The notes under the pieces were generated by a model. It saw only the letters and a program-made list of their open reading frames with translations. It was not told where the DNA came from and did not search any database. Position numbers and translations under genes: made by a program. DNA of 64,000 nucleotides from Skermanella sp. TT6 (lineage in GTDB: Bacteria; Pseudomonadota; Alphaproteobacteria; Azospirillales; Azospirillaceae), in NCBI RefSeq assembly GCF_016653635.2, contig NZ_CP067420.1, positions 3,259,501-3,323,500 of the forward strand, in the 5' to 3' direction. Within the stretch, counting starts at the first letter, position 1; each line of letters starts with the position of its first letter. Shown in pieces: positions 37,771 to 45,820 of the stretch.

Positions 37771-38526
37771 CTAGATGCTCAGGCGCTTGAAGATCGGTTC
37801 CGGGATCGAGCGGATGATCGTCATGATGATCCACCAGAAGGCCGGGAAGTAGCGGACCTCCGCCCCCTTGGCGGCGTAGCGCAGGCAGGCGCGGGCGCAG
37901 GCCTGCGGCGAGGCGACCAGGAACAGCCCCGGCATGCCCCAGGTCATGGTGGTATCGATGAAGCCCGGCTTGACGGTGGTGACCGTCACGCCGGAGCGGA
38001 ACAGGCGGTTGCGCAAACCTTGCAGGTAGGCATGGAGCCCGGCCTTCGCGGAGCCGTAGACGTAGTTCTTGATCCGCCCGCGGTCGCCGGCCACCGAACC
38101 GAGCGCCACCACGTGGCCGGTGCCCTGCTTCTCCAGGATCGGCGTCAGGCGGTGGAGGACCGACACCGCGCCGGCATATGTCGCCATGATAGTGCGCTGG
38201 GCCTGGTCCGGGTCGGCGTCGATGGCGGACTGGTCCGGCATCAAGCCGAAGGCCAGGAAGACGTTCAACGGACCGGTGCCGAAGCCCGTGGACAATCCGG
38301 TCACTTCTCCCACGAATGCATCATGGGTATCTACCACTTCCGCGTCGAAGTCAACCACCGCGACGGCGACATTGTGGCGGATGCGGACGTCCGAGGCGCC
38401 GCGGTCGAGATCGTCGCGGTCGCGCCCGGCCAGGATCACGTTGCAGCCCTGGGCCGCCGCCTCCAGCGCGAAGGCGCGGGCGATCGAGGAGGAGGCGCCG
38501 AGCACCAGCCAGGTCGGGGCGCTCAT
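37771..38526 (-). CDS. DprE2-like reductase (decaprenylphosphoryl-2-keto-ribose reductase)
   Basis: The 251-residue short-chain dehydrogenase has the NAD-binding VLGASSSIARAFALEAAAQG (near residues 8-27) and the catalytic Ser/Tyr/Lys set in VALGSVAGDRGRIKNYVYGSAKAGLHAYLQ. It ends with a hydrophobic region (FFPAFWWIIMTIIRSIP-like). In mycobacteria DprE2 reduces the 2-keto lipid sugar to decaprenylphosphoryl-arabinose. It overlaps the DprE1-like gene by four bases (ATGA), so the pair is made together. Specific assignment depends on that neighbour. Confidence 0.85.
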   Translation of the reverse strand: MSAPTWLVLGASSSIARAFALEAAAQGCNVILAGRDRDDLDRGASDVRIRHNVAVAVVDFDAEVVDTHDAFVGEVTGLSTGFGTGPLNVFLAFGLMPDQSAIDADPDQAQRTIMATYAGAVSVLHRLTPILEKQGTGHVVALGSVAGDRGRIKNYVYGSAKAGLHAYLQGLRNRLFRSGVTVTTVKPGFIDTTMTWGMPGLFLVASPQACARACLRYAAKGAEVRYFPAFWWIIMTIIRSIPEPIFKRLSI

Positions 38527-39887
38527 GCCGCGTCTCCCCGGATATCCAGGCCCCGGATCTCCAGGCGGCGGGACAGGTCGGACTGGATCCGCCGGTCGGG
38601 ATCGATGCTGTCGAGCACTTGGCGGAACTCTCCCAGTCGGGGATACATGCGGGCGAAGCCGGCGGGGTCGAGCACGGCGTCCTTGGCCAGATAGACGCGG
38701 CCGCCATGGTCCAGGGTAATCGCGGCGAGCCGGGCCAGAAGGTCTTCCACGCCGTCGCGCCGGGGGAAGTCGAGCGCCAGGGTATAGCCCCGCATCGGGA
38801 ACGACAGGTGCCCCCTGCCCTCGCCGCCCAGGGTCTTGAGCACCGCGAGGAAGGAGCCGGCCCGGGCGTCGGAGATCGCCTCCAGCAGCTTGCGCAGGGC
38901 GGCCGGCGCCTCCGCGTCGGGAACCACGTTCTGGAACTGGTAGAAGCCGCGCTTGCCGTAGATCCGGTTCCAGTCGTGGATGGCGTCGAGCGGATAGAGG
39001 AACTGCCGCACCGGCAGGGTGCGGGTCCGCCCTGCGGCGGGGACGCGCCGGTAATAGGCTTGGTTGAACAGGTTGATGCTGAACGGGTTGAGCGCGAAGC
39101 CGGGCAGGTCCACCGGCACGGCCCGCTTCCTCGGCGCCTTCGCCGCGGCGCCGGCCGGATCGGCGGACGCGGTCTCCGCCGTTTCCAGGATGCCGCGGCC
39201 CATCGCGGCGCCGCGCGCCATGCCGTCGATCCAGCCGACGCTGTAGCCGGCAGTCTCCCGCGCCTCGGCCAGCCCGGCCATGAAGCCGTCCAGGTCGGGC
39301 ATCCGCCGCTCCCGCACCTCGACCGAGGCGGAGGCGACCCGGCGCAGGCGGAAACAGGCATGGAGGATCACGCCGGTCAGCCCGACGCCGCCGATGGTGG
39401 CGGCGAACAGGTCGGGCCGCTCGGTCGGGGAGACGCGAACCTGCTCGCCGGAGGGCAGCACCAGGTCGAGCCACAGCACATGGTCGCCGAAGCTGCCGAC
39501 CCGGTCGTGGTTCTTGCCGTGGACGTCGTTGGCGACGGCGCCGCCGACGGTGGCGAAGGATGTTCCCGGCGAGGTCGGCGGCATGAAGCCCCGGGGCAGG
39601 AAGGCGGCGAGCAGGTCGTCGAAGGTGACGCCGGCCTCGCACACCAGGGTGCCGTCGTCCGGGTCGAACGAGACCATGCGGTTCAGCCGCTCGGTCATCA
39701 GGACATTGCCGCCGTCGTTCAGGGGGGCGTCGCCGTAGCTCCGGCCCAGCCCGTAGGCCAGGATGCCGCGGTCGAACCGGCCCTGAAGCATCCGCACCGC
39801 GGCGGGAGCGCGCTCCGGCCGGCAGGCGGCGACTTCGGCCCGGCGGGTGCGGCCCCAGCCGGTCAGGGTCATCGTCTTCCAAGTCAT
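38523..39887 (-). CDS. DprE1-like FAD oxidase (decaprenylphosphoryl-ribose 2-epimerase subunit)
   Basis: The 454-residue flavoprotein has the vanillyl-alcohol-oxidase-type FAD domain (GRSYGDAPLNDGGNVLMTERLNR-region at 48-70, TSPGTSFATVGGAVANDVHGKNHDRVGSFGDHV at 105-136) and the substrate domain with KRGFYQFQNVVP. It should oxidise the 2'-OH of a polyprenylphosphoryl ribose. At the site of Mycobacterium Cys387 (in ICVDFP, recalled) it has Ala371 (LALDFP), so covalent benzothiazinone trapping is not expected. It lies in an operon with DprE2, a flippase-like protein and a UbiA-HAD fusion. Confidence 0.87.
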   Translation of the reverse strand: MTWKTMTLTGWGRTRRAEVAACRPERAPAAVRMLQGRFDRGILAYGLGRSYGDAPLNDGGNVLMTERLNRMVSFDPDDGTLVCEAGVTFDDLLAAFLPRGFMPPTSPGTSFATVGGAVANDVHGKNHDRVGSFGDHVLWLDLVLPSGEQVRVSPTERPDLFAATIGGVGLTGVILHACFRLRRVASASVEVRERRMPDLDGFMAGLAEARETAGYSVGWIDGMARGAAMGRGILETAETASADPAGAAAKAPRKRAVPVDLPGFALNPFSINLFNQAYYRRVPAAGRTRTLPVRQFLYPLDAIHDWNRIYGKRGFYQFQNVVPDAEAPAALRKLLEAISDARAGSFLAVLKTLGGEGRGHLSFPMRGYTLALDFPRRDGVEDLLARLAAITLDHGGRVYLAKDAVLDPAGFARMYPRLGEFRQVLDSIDPDRRIQSDLSRRLEIRGLDIRGDAA

Positions 39888-39899
39888 GATATCAAGAAC

Positions 39900-40934
39900 T
39901 CACCTGATTCCGTCGGCGGTCGCCAGACGCTCCGCCGCGGGCTGCCGGGCCAGGCGGAGCGCCGCCGGCAAGGCCACGAACCCCAGCCCGACGGCGAACC
40001 ATAGCGTGGTCAGCCGGATGATCAAGGTCGCCGCCAGGGCCGTGTCGGCGGGAACGCCGAGCAGGGTCAGCAGGCCGAACATGGTCGCCTCGGTGCCGCC
40101 CAGCCCGCCGGGCAGCATGGAGACGGCGCCGACCAGCATCGCGAAGGCGAACACGAAGATGGATTGCTGGAGCGTGACATGGGCTCCCATGTCGACCAGC
40201 AGCCAATGCAGCGCATAGGCCTCGCACAGCCAGCCGACCACGCCCATGGCCGAGGTCAGGGCGAAGACGCGCGGGTCGAGCAGGCGCGAGGTCTTGCGCA
40301 CGACGGTGCGGGCGCCGCCGAACAGGCGCGGCCAGCGGCCCACCAGGCCGTAGGCCAGCAGCACCCCGCGCAGCGGCACCTCGGGCCGCAGCAGCATCAG
40401 CAACCCGCCCACCAGCGCCGCGGTCGCCACCAGGGTGCCGACGCCATAGGCGGCCCCGAAGGCCGACAGCCCGGTGAGGCACAGCAGGGTGATCGCGACG
40501 GCGTCGCCCATGCGGTCGCCGATCAGCAGCGGGGCGGTCCGCTCGTAGCGGTAGCCGTGGCAGCGCTCCAGGAACCAGAGGCGCAGCGCCTCCCCCACCT
40601 TGCCGGGAGTGGTGGTCATGGCGAACCCGGCGACGTAGTAGAGCCCGGTACGTCCCGCCGGAACGTCGATGCCGAGATGAAGGCCGAACAGGTGCCAGCG
40701 CCACGCCCGCAGGGCATAGTTGACCAGGGACAGAAGCAGCAGGCCGGCCAGGACGGCGGGGCTGAGCGCCCACATGCGGTGCCAGACCTCGTCCAGGCCG
40801 AACCAGATGCCGGCGGCGGTCATGGCCGCGACGAAGACGACGGCGGTGATGACGGCGCCGTACTCCGCCCGCCGCATCATGGAGCGGGATCCGGTAGGCG
40901 CGCCAGTCTGGCTGGGGATCCGGTTTGGGGTCAC
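39900..40934 (-). CDS. Flippase-like membrane protein (LPG synthase TM/AglD family)
   Basis: The 344-residue protein has about eight membrane segments and the family signatures TTPGKVGEALRLWFLERCHGYRYERTAPLLIGDRMGDAVAI and VSMLPGGLGGTEATMFGLL. Such proteins resemble the membrane half of lysylphosphatidylglycerol synthase and are predicted lipid or lipid-sugar flippases. Between DPPR synthase and DprE1, it is a good candidate for moving the arabinosyl lipid across the membrane; this is inference. The start is GTG 40934 with AGAGG before it, seven bases from the upstream stop. Confidence 0.82.
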   Translation of the reverse strand: MTPNRIPSQTGAPTGSRSMMRRAEYGAVITAVVFVAAMTAAGIWFGLDEVWHRMWALSPAVLAGLLLLSLVNYALRAWRWHLFGLHLGIDVPAGRTGLYYVAGFAMTTTPGKVGEALRLWFLERCHGYRYERTAPLLIGDRMGDAVAITLLCLTGLSAFGAAYGVGTLVATAALVGGLLMLLRPEVPLRGVLLAYGLVGRWPRLFGGARTVVRKTSRLLDPRVFALTSAMGVVGWLCEAYALHWLLVDMGAHVTLQQSIFVFAFAMLVGAVSMLPGGLGGTEATMFGLLTLLGVPADTALAATLIIRLTTLWFAVGLGFVALPAALRLARQPAAERLATADGIR

Positions 40935-40941
40935 GGTACCT

Positions 40942-42444
40942 CTATACGGGAAGGTGGGCGATGGCGACGATGGCGAAGACCGCGCCGCAGACGACCCAGG
41001 ACACGGGGTCCTTGGCGGCGAACACGATGGGGTCGTCGTGCATCTTGCCGCGCGAGGTGGCGAGCCAGAGGCGGCACTGCCAGAACAGCATCAGCGGAAC
41101 GATCGCCCAGTAGAGCGCGTCCAGCGCGTTGAGGCCGAGCGCCAGGTCGGATTGGACGTAGAGGGCGAGCACCAGGCACGAGGTGAAGGACGAGGCGACG
41201 CCCATCAGGCGCAGGATGTCCAGATCGCCCGCCCGGTAGCCGCGGCCGGCCGGCTTGCCCTTGTTCTCGGGCGGCAGGGCCATCAACTCGGCGACGCGCT
41301 TGACGATGGCGAGGCTGAGGAAGACGAAGCTGGAGAAGCCCAGCAGCCAGAGCGAGACCGGATAGCCCGACGCCTCGCCGCCGCCGAACAGCCGGATGGT
41401 GTAGAGGGCGGCCAGCATGAACAGGTCGACCAGCGCCATGCTCTTCAGCTTGAACGAGTAGAGGATCGAGCAGACGGCGTACAGCACGACGACGCCGAAG
41501 GCCCCGGCCAGGGCGGCCAGAGCCCCGCCGAGCAGCAGCAGCCCCGGCGCCACGATCGGGCCGTGGTAGAGCGGCAGCGCGCCGCTGGCGAAGGGCCGGT
41601 TGCGCTTGCGGTGGTGCTGCCGGTCGGCCGCCAGGTCGGTCAGGTCGTTGATCATGTAGATGGCCGAGGCGGTGCAGCAGAAGGCCACGAACATCAGCAG
41701 CGCGTCGCCCCAGGCCGCGAGGTCGAACAGCGCGCTGGCCGTGACGATCGGCACGAAGACCAGGATGTTCTTGACCCATTGATGGGGCCGCAGCGCCTTG
41801 AGCAGCGCGCGCGTCCAGGGGGCGCGGTCGTCGACATGGGCTTCGATCTGGGTGACTTCCGCCGCCGCTTTGCACACGCTCTTGGGAGCGTTGACCAGGA
41901 CGGCGGAGTCGGCGTGCCGCCAGATCTCCAGGTCGGAGAAGTCGTTGCCGGCATAGGCGTAAGGCTGGCCGCCGAGGTGCCGGTCGATCGCTTCAGCCTT
42001 GGCCGTTCCGCGCAGGTTGTTGACCCCGTCGGAGGCGATGACCTCGTCGAAGATCCTGAGGTGGCGGGCGACCGCGTCGGCGATGACGTGGTCCGCCGCG
42101 GTCGCCAGGATCAGCCGCCGGCCGAGCCGCTTCTGCCCGTGCAGCCAGGTGAGCAGCCCGGTGTTGTAGGGCAGCAGCGCCGGGTCGAGCCGGGCATGGA
42201 GCGCCAGCTGCTGCTTGAGATGCGCCTTGCCTTTCAGGAGCCAGCCGACCATGGCGAACAGCGCGCGCCAGTCCTTGATCAGGGCAAAGACGCATTCGAT
42301 CAGGCTGTCGGTGTTGAGCAGCGTGCCGTCCATGTCCACGCACAGCGGCACCGGCCGGGTGCGCGCCGACGAGGCCGGGTTCCTGGATGAGGACGGTTGA
42401 GAGTGGTCGGGTTCGGAGCGGTCTATCGCGTCCATGCTGGCCAT
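40942..42444 (-). CDS. HAD phosphatase fused to UbiA-family DPPR synthase
   Basis: The 500-residue protein has an N-terminal HAD domain (about 30-210: DMDGTLLNTDS nucleophile loop, LATAADHVIADAVA, GNDFSDLEIW) and a C-terminal UbiA prenyltransferase with nine membrane segments. The latter has LRPHQWVKNILVFVPI and the metal site NDLTDLAADRQHHRKRNRPF. The UbiA part resembles Rv3806c, which joins decaprenyl phosphate to PRPP; the HAD part could remove the 5-phosphate, the step assigned to Rv3807c in mycobacteria. One polypeptide would thus do the first two steps of arabinosyl-lipid synthesis. It is the first gene of the operon. Confidence 0.86.
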   Translation of the reverse strand: MASMDAIDRSEPDHSQPSSSRNPASSARTRPVPLCVDMDGTLLNTDSLIECVFALIKDWRALFAMVGWLLKGKAHLKQQLALHARLDPALLPYNTGLLTWLHGQKRLGRRLILATAADHVIADAVARHLRIFDEVIASDGVNNLRGTAKAEAIDRHLGGQPYAYAGNDFSDLEIWRHADSAVLVNAPKSVCKAAAEVTQIEAHVDDRAPWTRALLKALRPHQWVKNILVFVPIVTASALFDLAAWGDALLMFVAFCCTASAIYMINDLTDLAADRQHHRKRNRPFASGALPLYHGPIVAPGLLLLGGALAALAGAFGVVVLYAVCSILYSFKLKSMALVDLFMLAALYTIRLFGGGEASGYPVSLWLLGFSSFVFLSLAIVKRVAELMALPPENKGKPAGRGYRAGDLDILRLMGVASSFTSCLVLALYVQSDLALGLNALDALYWAIVPLMLFWQCRLWLATSRGKMHDDPIVFAAKDPVSWVVCGAVFAIVAIAHLPV

Positions 42445-42785
42445 GGTCTGCTCAATCCATCATCAACGGGTCCGTAATGCCGGGACCTCGAGTTGCCGGG
42501 TCGATGGCATGCAGCGGATTCAATGGCATTCGCCTTAAATATTCGCTCCAGCCTCGACAGTTTCGGACCTTGGTCACCTAGGGTGAATACCGCCAGGGCA
42601 CGAAATGTGCCACCGCCATGGGAGCGAAATGCACCTTTTCTCTGTGCGCATGAACGATATTTCCGGAGTGTTATTCCTCCAATCCTTTGTATTAACCAAG
42701 CTGCTGCCCGAATGGAGGCTTGACGCCGACCCTGTCGGTGCCGACTCCTGTTGCGGCGCAGCGGCGGTCGCCTATATTGCCGGGC
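42445..42785. other. Divergent promoter region, 341 bases
   Basis: This AT-richer stretch lies between the arabinose-lipid operon (minus) and mnmA (plus) and must hold both promoters. No gene or clear repeat was seen; frames entering it from mnmA upstream of ATG 42786 have no conserved content. Confidence 0.5.
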
Positions 42786-44000
42786 ATGGACTCGCCCCTG
42801 AAGTACCCCTCGAACTCCGCCGCGGCGGGCCGCGCCGCCGTGGGTTCCTCTGGCCTCAACTCGCTCGGCTTCGCCAAGGCGCCGGCGGACACCCGCGTGG
42901 TCGTCGCCATGTCGGGAGGCGTCGACTCCTCGGTCACCGCCGCCCTGCTGCGCGAGGAGGGGTACGACGTGGTCGGGATCACGCTCCAGCTCTACGACCA
43001 CGGCATGGCCGTGGGCCGGAAGGGCGCCTGCTGCGCCGGCCAGGACATCTACGACGCCCGCCAGGTCGCCGACCGGATCGGCATCCCGCACTATGTGCTG
43101 GACTATGAGAACCGCTTCTCGCAGTCGGTGATGGACGATTTCGCCGACAGCTACCTGCGCGGCGAGACGCCGATCCCCTGCGTGCGCTGCAACCAGCGGG
43201 TCAAGTTCCGCGACCTGCTGGACACCGCCCGCGACCTGGGGGCCGAGGCGCTGGCGACCGGCCATTACGTGCGCCGGGCGATGGGCGCTGACGGCGCCGA
43301 GCTTCACCGCGCGATCGACCCGGCCCGCGACCAGAGCTATTTCCTGTTCGCCACGACCCGCGAGCAGCTGGACTTCCTGCGCTTTCCGCTGGGCGGCATG
43401 CACAAGCCGGAGGTGCGGGCGCTGGCCGAGCGGTTCGGGCTGGTGGTGGCGGACAAGCTGGACAGCCAGGACATCTGCTTCGTGCCGACCGGCTCCTATG
43501 CCGAGGTGGTCCAGAAGCTGCGGCCGGGCGCCATCGAGCCCGGCGACATCGTGCATGTGGACGGCCGCGTGATGGGCCGGCACGAGGGGATCATCCACTA
43601 CACGATCGGCCAGCGGAAGGGACTGGGTATCGGCGGCCAGAAGGGCGACGGCGGCGACCCGCTCTATGTCGTCCGGCTGGACCCCGCCCGGCACCGGGTG
43701 GTGGTCGGGCCGCGCGCGGCGCTGGGGCGCGAGCGCGTGCAGGTGCGCGAGGTCAATTGGCTGGGCGCCGGCGGTACGCCGGACGCCGGCGGGACGCGGG
43801 TGCAGGTGAAGCTGCGGTCGGCGCAGCCGGCTGCGGCGGCGACGGTGTTCCCGGCGACGGAGGCCGGGGCCGTGGAGGTCGTGCTGGACGAGCCGCAGTT
43901 CGGCGTGGCGCCGGGGCAGGCCTGCGTGTTCTACCAGGGCGACCGGGTGCTGGGCGGCGGCTGGATCACCCGGGCGGAAGACGGGCTGGCGGCGGCCTGA
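42786..44000 (+). CDS. mnmA: tRNA-specific 2-thiouridylase MnmA
   Basis: The 404-residue enzyme thiolates U34 of tRNA-Lys, Glu and Gln. It has the PP-loop [18 protein letters not shown] (about 39-56), the first catalytic Cys in [11 protein letters not shown], the [11 protein letters not shown] motif and the late [14 protein letters not shown] and [13 protein letters not shown]. The N-terminal 35 residues are an extension seen in alphaproteobacteria. ATG 42786 is the start nearest the conserved domain. It precedes tRNA-Met by 469 bases. Confidence 0.95.
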   Translation: MDSPLKYPSNSAAAGRAAVGSSGLNSLGFAKAPADTRVVVAMSGGVDSSVTAALLREEGYDVVGITLQLYDHGMAVGRKGACCAGQDIYDARQVADRIGIPHYVLDYENRFSQSVMDDFADSYLRGETPIPCVRCNQRVKFRDLLDTARDLGAEALATGHYVRRAMGADGAELHRAIDPARDQSYFLFATTREQLDFLRFPLGGMHKPEVRALAERFGLVVADKLDSQDICFVPTGSYAEVVQKLRPGAIEPGDIVHVDGRVMGRHEGIIHYTIGQRKGLGIGGQKGDGGDPLYVVRLDPARHRVVVGPRAALGRERVQVREVNWLGAGGTPDAGGTRVQVKLRSAQPAAAATVFPATEAGAVEVVLDEPQFGVAPGQACVFYQGDRVLGGGWITRAEDGLAAA

Positions 44001-44469
44001 GCCGCGGCTTGAGCGACGGCCGGGGTTTGGCGGGTGGGGAGGCGCGATGCCCCCCGAGGTATGTCAGCAAATGTACGCAGACGTGATGAGGCGCTTGGGG
44101 CGGCTTGGCCCGGAGTCGCCGCGCCGCCCCCTGGAGCATGTCAGCAAACGTCAGCAAACGTGGGGTTCGGCGCGCTTGGAGCACGGCAGCCGTGCCATGG
44201 TCCGGCGACCTCGGATGTCATCATCCGTGGCGTCGGAGCCGTTCGGGCGACCCTGCCCCGCCGACCGGCCGGGCTGGTTTCCCTATGCGATTGTCAAAGA
44301 TCCGTACCATGCGGCGGAGCATCATAGCGGCCGCCGGTTAAGAAAGTTTTCCTGTGAGAATGCGGCTTCCGCGCCGGGTATCGGGGGCTGCAAAAAACGC
44401 CGCGAAGCGCTTGACAGTGCCCGCTTCGGCGAACTATATGACGGCCTCCCGGCGACGAACCGGGCCTGC
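44001..44469. other. Gene-free stretch before tRNA-Met, with short repeats
   Basis: No supported gene. Near its left end there are related units: ATGTCAGCAAATGTACGCAGACG (about 44060) and ATGTCAGCAAACGTCAGCAAACG (about 44139), the second with a direct repeat GTCAGCAAAC. The right end carries the tRNA promoter. Confidence 0.5.
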
Positions 44470-44546
44470 GGCGGAGTAGCTCAGTTGGTCAGAGCAGAGG
44501 AATCATAATCCTTGTGTCGGGGGTTCAAATCCCTCCTCCGCTACCA
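44470..44546 (+). tRNA. tRNA-Met (anticodon CAT), elongator type
   Basis: A 77-base cloverleaf including an encoded CCA: acceptor GGCGGAG pairing with CTCCGCT, D arm AGCTCAGTTGGTCAGAGC, anticodon arm GAGGAATCATAATCCTT with CAT in the loop, and T arm GGGGGTTCAAATCCC. It sits at the border between core genes and the IS-rich accessory region, as island-associated tRNAs often do, but I found no repeated 3' end further on. Confidence 0.96.
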
Positions 44547-44548
44547 TC

Positions 44549-44586
44549 AAAAAAGCCTGCTAAGTCAAAAGCTTGGCGGGCTTTTT
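44549..44586 (+). terminator. Intrinsic terminator after tRNA-Met
   Basis: AAAAAGCCTGC (44550-44560) pairs with GCGGGCTTTTT (about 44576-44586) with one wobble, ending in a T run, only a few bases after the CCA end. Confidence 0.85.
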
Positions 44587-44646
44587 CGTGCCTGGAACCC
44601 GGCCCGGCGCCGTCTCCCGCCGTCTCATTCCGTCCCAAGCAGAATC

Positions 44647-44820
44647 AATGGGTTACGAGGGCGTCTCTGTGGGTTTCCAGAACGATTTCCAGAAAAAATG
44701 ACCGTTGCTGGCGCGCGGAATCACCTGTCCTGGCAAGAGGTTGGCGGGGAGATGCAGGGCGATGGGGAGGCTCGGCGGGTGCATCCCGGGGCTCTCCGGA
44801 CCCGTCTCGGCCGTCTATTT
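44647..44820. repeat. 174-bp direct repeat, copy A
   Basis: The stretch from AATGGGTTA (44647) to the GACCCGTCTCGGCC block is about 85-90% identical by eye to 51047-51220. Landmarks in both are GGGCGTCTCTGTGGGTTTCC, GCGGGGAGA and GCATCCCGGGGCTCTCCGGA. Both copies end a disrupted insertion sequence region; this one runs into the ISAzo13-like relic. It is probably the terminal part of an insertion sequence. Confidence 0.75.
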
Positions 44821-44898
44821 CCACGCTACCGATACGCCCTTCTGCGTCCCAGCCTTGACCAGCGGAGGCGCCGTTTGTTTGCCGCCACACAAGCCTAG

Positions 44899-45192
44899 GC
44901 GCTTGGCTATGGTGGCATCGCCGCCGTGGCACGGGCTACCGGGATCGCCCCCCAGCACGATCTGGCACGGGCTCAAGGAGATCGCCGACGGGGTGCCGCC
45001 GTCTGGGCCACGCCCGCGCTGACCGGGCGGGCGCAAGCGGCTGACGGAGACAGATGCAACGCTGGAGCGCGCTCTGCTGGAGTTGGTCGCGCCGATGACG
45101 CTGAACTGCCCGGAGCGCCCACTGCTGTGGGTATTGAAGAGCTTGGAGAAGCTGGCAGTGGCCTTGCGGGGCCAAGACCATCGGGCGTCGGC
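44899..45192 (+). pseudogene. ISAzo13 family transposase relic
   Basis: Three frames are needed to read it: ALGYGGIAAVARATGIAP, then STIWHGLKEIADGVPPS, then PGGRKRLTETDATLERALLE and PERPLLWVLKSLEKLAVALR. These are the N-terminal blocks of ISAzo13-type transposases, in the right order. At least two frameshifts and loss of the catalytic DDE half make it inactive. It runs directly into the IS6 relic on the other strand. Confidence 0.7.
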
Positions 45193-45196
45193 GAAG

Positions 45197-45493
45197 ATCC
45201 ACGGTGCGCCAGAGATAATGGGTCTGGCCGGCGATCTTGAGAACAACCTCATCCATATGCCACGTATCATCCGGCCAGGACAGCCGCCGGCGGATGATGT
45301 TGGCGAACGCCTAGCCGAATTTGAGGCCCCATTGCCGGATCGTCTCGTGGCTGACCACGATGCCCCGGAAGGTCAGCATCTCCTTCACCATACGAAGGCT
45401 CAGTAGAAATCTGAAGTATAGCCAGACCACGTGGCTGATCAGCTTCGGAGAAAAGCGGTGGCCGACGTAGGGGGGCTTGGTCGAGGTCGTCAT
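45197..45493 (-). pseudogene. IS6 family transposase relic, N-terminal part
   Basis: From ATG 45493 the frame reads TTSTKPPYVGHRFSPKLISH, then VVSHETIRQWGLKFG, an amber stop (45311-45313), and continues AFANIIRRRLSWPDDTWHMD and EVVLKIAGQTHYLWRTVD. This is the start of an IS6/IS26-type transposase with the zinc-finger/HTH region and the first catalytic Asp. The stop replaces a conserved Gln (CAG to TAG). The rest of the gene is lost at the junction with the ISAzo13 relic. Confidence 0.82.
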
Positions 45494-45820
45494 GGCCACC
45501 TCCTGACCGACTCGCACCGATTGCGCGATCCAACCCGCCGCCAAATTGACGGTGCCGTTCAGTCGCCACGCAACAGGCCAGACAGGGACAGCTTTTCCAA
45601 GTTCGACATGCCTAGAGCGAATCGGGATCAAATCGGTCGTGGGTAAACTCCAGCGCCTCGCTCAGTGCCCGAACTTTGCCCCTGTGACACAATTACCGCT
45701 TAACAACCTGTCAGCGTAGATCTATTTTCCCGTTGTTAAGGTTCCATGCACTCGCGTTATGTAAACCCTGTCAGAAATCCGCATTGCGGACGAGAATGAC
45801 TACACTGGGGATATTCGGCT
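45494..45820. other. Upstream region of the helicase module
   Basis: It contains the outer end of the IS6 relic, then AT-rich DNA (about 45690-45800) of lower GC than the surroundings. A possible promoter is TTGTTA (45733) and TATGTA (45758) with a 19-base spacer. A small palindrome TCCGCATTGCGGA lies at about 45778. Confidence 0.4.

Noticed and set aside
38316-42390. Long plus-strand frames through the arabinose-lipid operon
   Set aside because: They are antisense to four motif-bearing genes.
44926-45406. Short frames in both directions in the IS relic region as new genes
   Set aside because: They are fragments of ISAzo13 and IS6 transposases read in wrong or shifted frames.
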